This document shows, in pieces, positions 58,629 through 64,000 of a stretch of DNA of 64,000 nucleotides. This DNA comes from Candidatus Mediterraneibacter quadrami (lineage in GTDB: Bacteria; Bacillota; Clostridia; Lachnospirales; Lachnospiraceae). How positions within the stretch are numbered: the first letter of the stretch is position 1; each line of letters begins with the position of its first letter. The stretch covers positions 1 to 64,000 of the forward strand of contig DWUU01000015.1 of the NCBI GenBank assembly GCA_019120575.1, in the 5' to 3' direction. Both the position numbers and the translations under genes were made by a program. The notes beneath the pieces are model-generated. The model saw nothing but the letters and a program-made list of their open reading frames with translations, did no database searches and was not told the origin of the DNA.

Positions 58629-59927
58629 ATGAGACTTACATTTACAGAACTTCTCTGGCTCTTTCTCATTTATTCTTTCTTTGGCTGGGTGATCGAGGCC
58701 ATGGTCGGTTCGATCAAAAACCGGCGTTTCACCAACCGGGGATTTTCCACCGGACCGTTCTGCCCGGTCTACGGAATCGCCGCAGTTATTATGCAGATCA
58801 CGCTTTCCGATCTGACCGATGATCCGGTCTTTCTGCTGATCGGCTGCGGGATAGAGGCGACCGTCACCGAATGGTACACCGGCAAGATCCTGGAGCGCCT
58901 GAACCGGCATAAATGGTGGGATTATTCTCATAAAAAATGGAATTTTGACGGATACATCTGCCTTCAGTACACCCTGCTGTGGGCGATCCTCGGCGCCGCC
59001 ACCGTCCGGTACGGCAACACATTTTTCCTGTTTCTCTATGAGTTCATCCCGGAACCGGTGCCGGCCGTCATCGTATGGATCCTTACCGCATTTCTCGTGA
59101 TCGACTCTGTGGTCTCCCTGGCCGCGCTTCTGCATCTGCACCGCGCAAAAACCGGGAAACAGAAAAGTCACGGGAAGCTGATCACCGCAGTATACCGGAC
59201 CGCCCGACGGATCGTGGATTATGTGGGCCGGCGTATGACAAAGGCCTATCCCGCCATCGAAGAGGCATCCGAAGAAATCATAAAAGAGGGGAAATTCGCA
59301 GAAGGCTGCGGATTCTACAAACTGTTCTGGCTGTTCCTCATCGGCGCGCTTCTCGGAGACTTTACCGAGACCATCTTCTGCCGGATTACAGGCGGCGTGT
59401 GGATGAGCCGCAGCAGTCTCGTATGGGGGCCGTTCAGCATTGTATGGGGCCTGGCCATCGCCCTGGCCACGACGCTCCTCTACAAAGACCGGGACAAGCC
59501 GGACCGGCACATTTTCTTTGTCGGGACTTTCCTCGGCGGCGCCTACGAATATGTGTGCAGCGTATTCACCGAACTCGTATTCGGGCAGGTCTTCTGGGAT
59601 TACAGCCAGATCCCGTTCAACCTGGGCGGCAGGGTCAATCTTCTCTACTGCTTCTTCTGGGGGATCGCGGCAGTCGTGTGGATCAAACTGCTCTATCCGC
59701 GCTTTTCCGGCTGGATCGAACGCATCCCGAAGATCGCCGGATATATCGCCACCTGGATCCTGGTCGTATTCATGGCCGCGGATATCATCGTCTCATCCGC
59801 GGCACTGGTGCGCTACGACCAGCGGGCAGGCGGCGAAGCGGCTGACCACGGCTGGGAACAGATCATCGATGAAAACTTTGACGACGGGAAAATGCAGCGG
59901 ATCTACCCCAATGCAAAACAAAGATAA
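58629..59927 (+). CDS. CmpB-like putative ABC-transporter type IV membrane protein, internally duplicated
   Basis: 432-residue integral membrane protein of PF06541 (ABC_trans_CmpB), function unknown. Two homologous halves are visible. The N-half has LFLIYSFFGWVIEAMVG, a RGFSTGPFCPVYG loop and WWDYSHKKWNFDGYICLQY (near 95-115). The C-half has LFLIGALLGDFTETIF, SSLVWGPFSIVWGL and FWDYSQIPFNLGGRVNLLY. A charged linker (about 170-225) separates them. The closest AGGAGG is 16 nt upstream of the ATG, unusually far, so the start is less certain. proB follows 73 bp downstream. Confidence 0.82.
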   Translation: MRLTFTELLWLFLIYSFFGWVIEAMVGSIKNRRFTNRGFSTGPFCPVYGIAAVIMQITLSDLTDDPVFLLIGCGIEATVTEWYTGKILERLNRHKWWDYSHKKWNFDGYICLQYTLLWAILGAATVRYGNTFFLFLYEFIPEPVPAVIVWILTAFLVIDSVVSLAALLHLHRAKTGKQKSHGKLITAVYRTARRIVDYVGRRMTKAYPAIEEASEEIIKEGKFAEGCGFYKLFWLFLIGALLGDFTETIFCRITGGVWMSRSSLVWGPFSIVWGLAIALATTLLYKDRDKPDRHIFFVGTFLGGAYEYVCSVFTELVFGQVFWDYSQIPFNLGGRVNLLYCFFWGIAAVVWIKLLYPRFSGWIERIPKIAGYIATWILVVFMAADIIVSSAALVRYDQRAGGEAADHGWEQIIDENFDDGKMQRIYPNAKQR

Positions 59928-60000
59928 AATATACTTTTGCAATTTAAGACTCTGTGATATGATATCAGATGGAATGAATATGGAAAGGATAAATCGCATC

Positions 60001-60804
60001 ATGGCACTTTATAATAACAGAATCGTAGTAAAAGTCGGAACCTCCACGCTCACCAACGACTCAGGCAAGAGCGACCTTCGCGCCACGGACCGCCTGGTCT
60101 GCACACTGGCGGACATCCAGAACATGGGATACGAGGTGATCCTGGTCTCCTCCGGAGCCATTGCCGTAGGAAGAAATAAACTGAGCATGAAAGGGCGCCC
60201 GGACTACAACAGCATGCGTATGAAACAGGCCGCCGCCGCGGTCGGACAGTGCAGCCTCATGTACCTCTATGACAAGTTTTTCGGGGATTATGACAAGACG
60301 GTAGCCCAGATCCTACTCAATGCAGAGGACATCGAGCAGGAAGAAAAGAAGGAAAACCTGACCAACACGTTCGACGCCCTCCTGGAAATGGGTGTGATCC
60401 CCATCGTCAATGAAAATGACTCTGTCAGCTACACAGAGATTGAATCCGAAGACCGGCTGTTCGGTGACAATGACATGCTCTCTTCCGTGGTAGCTGTACT
60501 CTGCCGTGCAAAACGGCTGGTTATTATGTCAGACATCGACGGATTCTATGACAGCGACCCGAGGCTTCACCCGAACGCAAAACTGATCGAACAGATCGAT
60601 ACGATCGATGAGAAAGTCTATGCGCTGGCGGGCGGCGCCGGCTCCAGACGCGGCACCGGCGGCATGCGCACCAAACTGCAGGCCGCAGAACTTGCCACCT
60701 CCAACGGCATCGACACCATCGTCACCAACGGCAAACGCCCGGAAGCATTGTATGACATCGTCAAAGGCGGGAAGGCCGGCACATTGTTTACCGGAAATAT
60801 CTGA
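60001..60804 (+). CDS. proB: Glutamate 5-kinase, short form without PUA domain
   Basis: First step of proline synthesis, phosphorylation of glutamate. The 267-residue protein is a single amino-acid kinase domain: RIVVKVGTSTL (7-17), VLVSSGAIAVGRNKL-like segment (near 48-62) and NENDSVSYTEI (near 137-147). The family's larger members (about 367 residues in E. coli) carry a C-terminal PUA domain, which is absent here. ATG 60001 follows AAGGAT; a longer in-frame reading upstream overlaps the preceding gene region. The second enzyme, proA, is at 29091. Confidence 0.96.
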   Translation: MALYNNRIVVKVGTSTLTNDSGKSDLRATDRLVCTLADIQNMGYEVILVSSGAIAVGRNKLSMKGRPDYNSMRMKQAAAAVGQCSLMYLYDKFFGDYDKTVAQILLNAEDIEQEEKKENLTNTFDALLEMGVIPIVNENDSVSYTEIESEDRLFGDNDMLSSVVAVLCRAKRLVIMSDIDGFYDSDPRLHPNAKLIEQIDTIDEKVYALAGGAGSRRGTGGMRTKLQAAELATSNGIDTIVTNGKRPEALYDIVKGGKAGTLFTGNI

Positions 60805-60821
60805 TCTCCATGATCTGACTT

Positions 60822-61046
60822 TTCGGCTTAATTTTACAATTCTACTTTTCAAGCCGAACATTTTGCTAAACTGTTCGACTCACATGAATATTCCTGAATT
60901 TCAGGCCGAACAATTTGACCTGTTTGTTCAGCTTGATTTGATGTTTTTGTTTTTCAGGCCGAACAAGAGTGCTAAAATGTTCGGCTTATTTTAATATTTC
61001 TTTTAATATAAGCCGAACCAACTGCGAGATTGGTTCGGCTTATATT
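60822..61046. repeat. Chain of five hairpins built on a GCCGAACA/TGTTCGGC core
   Basis: In the 349-bp gap between convergent proB and carB. The core GCCGAACA recurs in alternating orientation: TTCGGCTT/AAGCCGAA (60822-60858), CGAACA/TGTTCG (about 60855-60877), GCCGAACAA/TTGTTCAGC (about 60905-60933), GCCGAACA/TGTTCGGC (about 60959-60985) and AATATAAGCCGAACCAA with its complement (61005-61046, 17-bp perfect stem). AT-rich spacers separate them. Bases 61047-61153 hold nothing else I recognise. Confidence 0.75.
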
Positions 61047-61153
61047 TACAATTATCCACTTCTGGCTGAATTATTATAATTCTCTGACCTGAACCCCTGC
61101 TATACTACATCAGGAATAACTTCTGGTGATAAAAATATCCTGAAAATTGCCGG

Positions 61154-64000
61154 TTACACCGTCGCAATATCAATGAGCGTCAGCTTCCGGATATCTGTAT
61201 TCTCAAGGCTGGTGATGAGCGCCTCAGCGGTATCGATGGCCGTGAGCACGTTCACGCCGGTCTCGATGGCATTTCTGCGGATAACAAATCCGTCTCTTGA
61301 GTGCTCCGCGCCCTGAGCCGGGATATCGATGACAAGGTCGATCTTGTGTCCCAGAATGAGGTCCAGAAGGTTGGGGGACTCCTGCTCGATCTTGCGCACC
61401 GGCGTCGCCTTCACGCCTGCCGCACGGAGAGCCTCCGCCGTTCCGGCCGTCGCAAAGATATGATAACCGATGGCTACGAACCGGCGTCCGATCTCAACCG
61501 CTTCCGGCTTGTCGTCATCGCGGATGGTCATGATCATATTTTTAAACTTCGGCAGCTTGATGCCTGCCCCGAGGAATGCTTTGTAAAGCGCCTCGTCGAA
61601 GGTCTTCGCGATGCCCAGGCACTCGCCGGTGGACTTCATCTCCGGTCCGAGGCTGATATCCGCGCCGCGGATCTTCTCGAAAGAGAATACAGGCATCTTG
61701 ACCGCGACATAATCTGCCTCCGGCTGCAGTCCCGGTGTATATCCCAGTTCTCTGATCTTCTTCCCGATGATCACCTGGGTCGCCAGCGGAACGATCGGGA
61801 TGCCCGTCACCTTGCTGATATACGGAACGGTACGGCTGGACCTCGGGTTTACCTCGATCACATACACGTCGTCCTCTCCGCAGACGATGAACTGGATGTT
61901 GATCATACCGATGACATGAAGGGATTTAGCCAGTCTTCTCGTGTACTCGGCGATCTTCGCCTTCGCCCCTTCCGTCAGGCTCTGCGCCGGATAAACAGAG
62001 ATACTGTCTCCGGAGTGGATGCCCGCACGCTCGATATGCTCCATGATGCCCGGGATCAGGATGTCTGTACCGTCGCATACCGCGTCGACCTCGATCTCCT
62101 TACCCTGCAGGTACTTGTCTACCAGGATCGGATGATCCTGCGCGATCCGGTTGATGATGCCGATGAACTGGTCGATATCATTGTCATTGATGGCGATCTG
62201 CATGCCCTGGCCGCCCAGCACGTAGGACGGACGCACAAGCACCGGATAGCCCAGACGGTTCGCCACTTCTTTGGCTTCCTCCGCGGTGAATACGGTGCCG
62301 CCTGTCGGACGCGGGATCTCGCACTCTTCCAGGATCTCGTCGAAGAGCTCCCTGTCCTCCGCCTTGTCCACGTTCTCCGCGGATGTACCGAGGATCGGCA
62401 CGCCCATCTTCATCAGGGCTTCCGTCAGCTTGATGGCCGTCTGTCCGCCGAACTGCACTACCGCGCCGTCCGGTTTCTCAATGTCCACGATGCTCTCCAC
62501 ATCTTCCGGTGTGAGGGGCTCGAAATACAGCTTGTCCGCGATATCAAAGTCCGTACTTACGGTTTCCGGGTTATTGTTGACGATGATCGTCTCGTACCCT
62601 TCTTTCGCAAATGCCCATGTACAATGTACGGAACAGAAGTCGAACTCGATACCCTGACCGATGCGGATCGGGCCGGAACCGAGGACAAGGACTTTCTTCT
62701 TGCCTGTGGTCTCCTCCACTTCGTTCTCGCTGCCGTATACGGAATAATAGTAAGGCGTCTCCGCCGCGAACTCAGCCGCACATGTATCCACGATCTTGTA
62801 TGCAGCCACAATGCCGTTCGCGTGGCGCATGTCATGGATCTCGCGCTCGCTCTTTCCGGTCAGGCGGGCGATCACATTGTCCGGGAACTCGATCCGCTTC
62901 GCCTCTCTTAAGAGATCCACGGTCAGCTCCTGCGTCTTCAGCGCGTTTTCCATCTCTACGATGATAGCAAATTTATCGATGAACCAGCGGTCCACTTTTG
63001 TAATATTGTAAATGGTATCGTAATCAATGCCTCTGCGGACCGCCTCGGCGATCTTCCACATCCGCATATCGTCCACAACCGCCAGCTGTTCCAGAAGCTC
63101 GTCTTCTGAAAGTCCCGTAAAGTCATAGGACATCAGGCTGTCCACATGCTGCTCCAGGGAGCGGATGGCCTTCATGAGCGCGCCCTCGAAGTTATTGCAG
63201 ATGCTCATAACCTCTCCGGTCGCCTTCATCTGCGTGGTCAGCGTCCTCTTGGCGCTGATGAATTTATCAAAGGGCAGACGCGGCAGCTTCACGACTACAT
63301 AGTCCAGCATCGGCTCGAAGCTTGCGTACGTCTTCTGTGTGATGGCGTTCTTGATCTCATCCAGCGTGTAGCCGAGGGCGATCTTCGCCGCCACCTTTGC
63401 GATTGGATATCCGGTCGCCTTGGAAGCCAGCGCGGAAGAACGGCTGACACGGGGGTTTACCTCGATGACACAGTACTCGAAAGAATCCGGATTCAGGGCG
63501 TACTGTACGTTGCATCCGCCGGTGATGTTCAGCTCGCTGATGATATTGAGGGCGGATGTACGGAGCATCTGGTACTCCTTGTCGCCCAGCGTCTGGGACG
63601 GGGCCACAACGATGGAGTCCCCGGTATGGACGCCCACCGGGTCGATATTTTCCATATTGCAGACTGTGATACAGTTACCCGCGCTGTCCCGCATTACCTC
63701 GTACTCGATCTCTTTCCAGCCGGCGATGCAGCGCTCCACGAGCACCTGACCCACACGGGAGAGACGGAGTCCGTTCTCCAGGATCTCCACCAGCTGATGG
63801 GAATCGTGGGCGATGCCGCCGCCGCTTCCGCCAAGCGTATAAGCCGGACGGAGCACCACCGGATAGCCGATCTTATTGGCGAATGCCAGACCGTCGTCCA
63901 CATTTTCCACAACCAGGGAAGCCGCCACCGGCTCGCCGATCTTCTCCATGGTGGCCTTGAACTCCAGACGGTCCTCGGCCTTTTTGATTGTCTCGGACGT
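61154..64000 (-). CDS. carB: Carbamoyl-phosphate synthase large subunit (partial, N-terminus outside window)
   Basis: Makes carbamoyl phosphate from bicarbonate, ammonia/glutamine-derived nitrogen and two ATP, for arginine and pyrimidine synthesis. About 949 codons are visible of a usual ~1070; the frame is open to base 64000, so roughly the first 120 residues lie outside. Seen are the first ATP-grasp domain (GGSGGGIAHDSHQL), the oligomerisation domain, the second pre-ATP-grasp start (KKVLVLGSGPIRIGQGIEFD), the second ATP-grasp (RPSYVLGGQGMQI) and the C-terminal MGS-like allosteric domain (about the last 130 residues). The small subunit carA would be expected upstream, beyond the edge. Confidence 0.98.
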   Translation of the reverse strand, partial: TSETIKKAEDRLEFKATMEKIGEPVAASLVVENVDDGLAFANKIGYPVVLRPAYTLGGSGGGIAHDSHQLVEILENGLRLSRVGQVLVERCIAGWKEIEYEVMRDSAGNCITVCNMENIDPVGVHTGDSIVVAPSQTLGDKEYQMLRTSALNIISELNITGGCNVQYALNPDSFEYCVIEVNPRVSRSSALASKATGYPIAKVAAKIALGYTLDEIKNAITQKTYASFEPMLDYVVVKLPRLPFDKFISAKRTLTTQMKATGEVMSICNNFEGALMKAIRSLEQHVDSLMSYDFTGLSEDELLEQLAVVDDMRMWKIAEAVRRGIDYDTIYNITKVDRWFIDKFAIIVEMENALKTQELTVDLLREAKRIEFPDNVIARLTGKSEREIHDMRHANGIVAAYKIVDTCAAEFAAETPYYYSVYGSENEVEETTGKKKVLVLGSGPIRIGQGIEFDFCSVHCTWAFAKEGYETIIVNNNPETVSTDFDIADKLYFEPLTPEDVESIVDIEKPDGAVVQFGGQTAIKLTEALMKMGVPILGTSAENVDKAEDRELFDEILEECEIPRPTGGTVFTAEEAKEVANRLGYPVLVRPSYVLGGQGMQIAINDNDIDQFIGIINRIAQDHPILVDKYLQGKEIEVDAVCDGTDILIPGIMEHIERAGIHSGDSISVYPAQSLTEGAKAKIAEYTRRLAKSLHVIGMINIQFIVCGEDDVYVIEVNPRSSRTVPYISKVTGIPIVPLATQVIIGKKIRELGYTPGLQPEADYVAVKMPVFSFEKIRGADISLGPEMKSTGECLGIAKTFDEALYKAFLGAGIKLPKFKNMIMTIRDDDKPEAVEIGRRFVAIGYHIFATAGTAEALRAAGVKATPVRKIEQESPNLLDLILGHKIDLVIDIPAQGAEHSRDGFVIRRNAIETGVNVLTAIDTAEALITSLENTDIRKLTLIDIATV

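Noticed and set aside
61301..62911. Plus-strand open frame of 536 codons opposite carB
   Set aside because: It lies fully antisense to a firmly identified gene, has no family features, and mirrors the codon bias of carB. Similar antisense frames opposite phoH (57009-58496), lepA (14045-15397) and trkA (760-1983) were rejected for the same reason.

Overview
The window comes from a Gram-positive, low-to-moderate GC anaerobe of the class Clostridia, most likely a Lachnospiraceae-type gut bacterium. I infer this from the hrcA-grpE-dnaK-dnaJ operon with a perfect CIRCE operator, the tig-clpP-clpX-lon-engB order, strong AGGAGG ribosome binding sites, a CcdA-TlpA fusion, rubredoxin, a GerMN lipoprotein, and a collagen-like exosporium-type protein hinting at sporulation. 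No species is claimed. No rRNA, tRNA, CRISPR, prophage or transposase gene was seen. Almost all genes lie on the minus strand; plus-strand exceptions are tyrA-aroA, argG, a class I amidotransferase, CYTH-XRE and the CmpB-like gene with proB.

Layout. 1-2240: potassium uptake (trkA-trkH) behind a promoter with four half-sites at about 11 bp spacing. 2249-7080: an EF-G paralogue with unusual G motifs, then tyrA and aroA. 7081-7895: a long non-coding junction with a ~245 bp imperfect palindrome and a chain of five hairpins built on one short core. 7896-12963: the HrcA/CIRCE heat-shock operon. 12969-23301: a long operon, comEA, response regulator, histidine kinase, GerMN lipoprotein, comEC, holA, lepA, hemW. 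23321-29029: a YdcZ transporter and the arginine operon argC-GNAT-argJ-argB-argD, whose GNAT-argJ pair is bracketed by inverted copies of a palindromic repeat. 29091-32701: proA, nitroreductase, alcohol dehydrogenase, cysteine hydrolase. 32760-38433: a mosaic of tiny hairpins, CcdA-TlpA, collagen-like protein, MATE pump with MarR regulator, and a glycosyltransferase. 38556-43831: malic enzyme, argG, C39-like peptidase, amidotransferase, YczE-like protein. 43933-51637: rubredoxin and the trigger factor/Clp/Lon operon. 51756-60804: DJ-1 protein, CYTH, XRE regulator, the phoH-HD-ppk-corA operon, CmpB-like protein, proB. 60822-61046: a second five-hairpin chain. 61154-64000: carB, cut by the window edge.

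Functional links. The argC and argG promoters share a TTGCAT -35 embedded in a TTGCATAAT ARG-box-like sequence, so the two arginine units are probably co-regulated, and carB supplies carbamoyl phosphate to the same pathway. Protein quality control is represented twice (DnaK system; TF/Clp/Lon). Proline synthesis is split, with proA and proB 30 kb apart. The competence genes comEA and comEC flank a complete two-component system.

Most of this is ordinary core genome. The least explained material is non-coding: the two five-hairpin chains at convergent gene ends, the GGGACGTAGTAAAATT palindrome family, the 32.8 kb hairpin mosaic, and the spaced half-site arrays at the trkA and comEA promoters.
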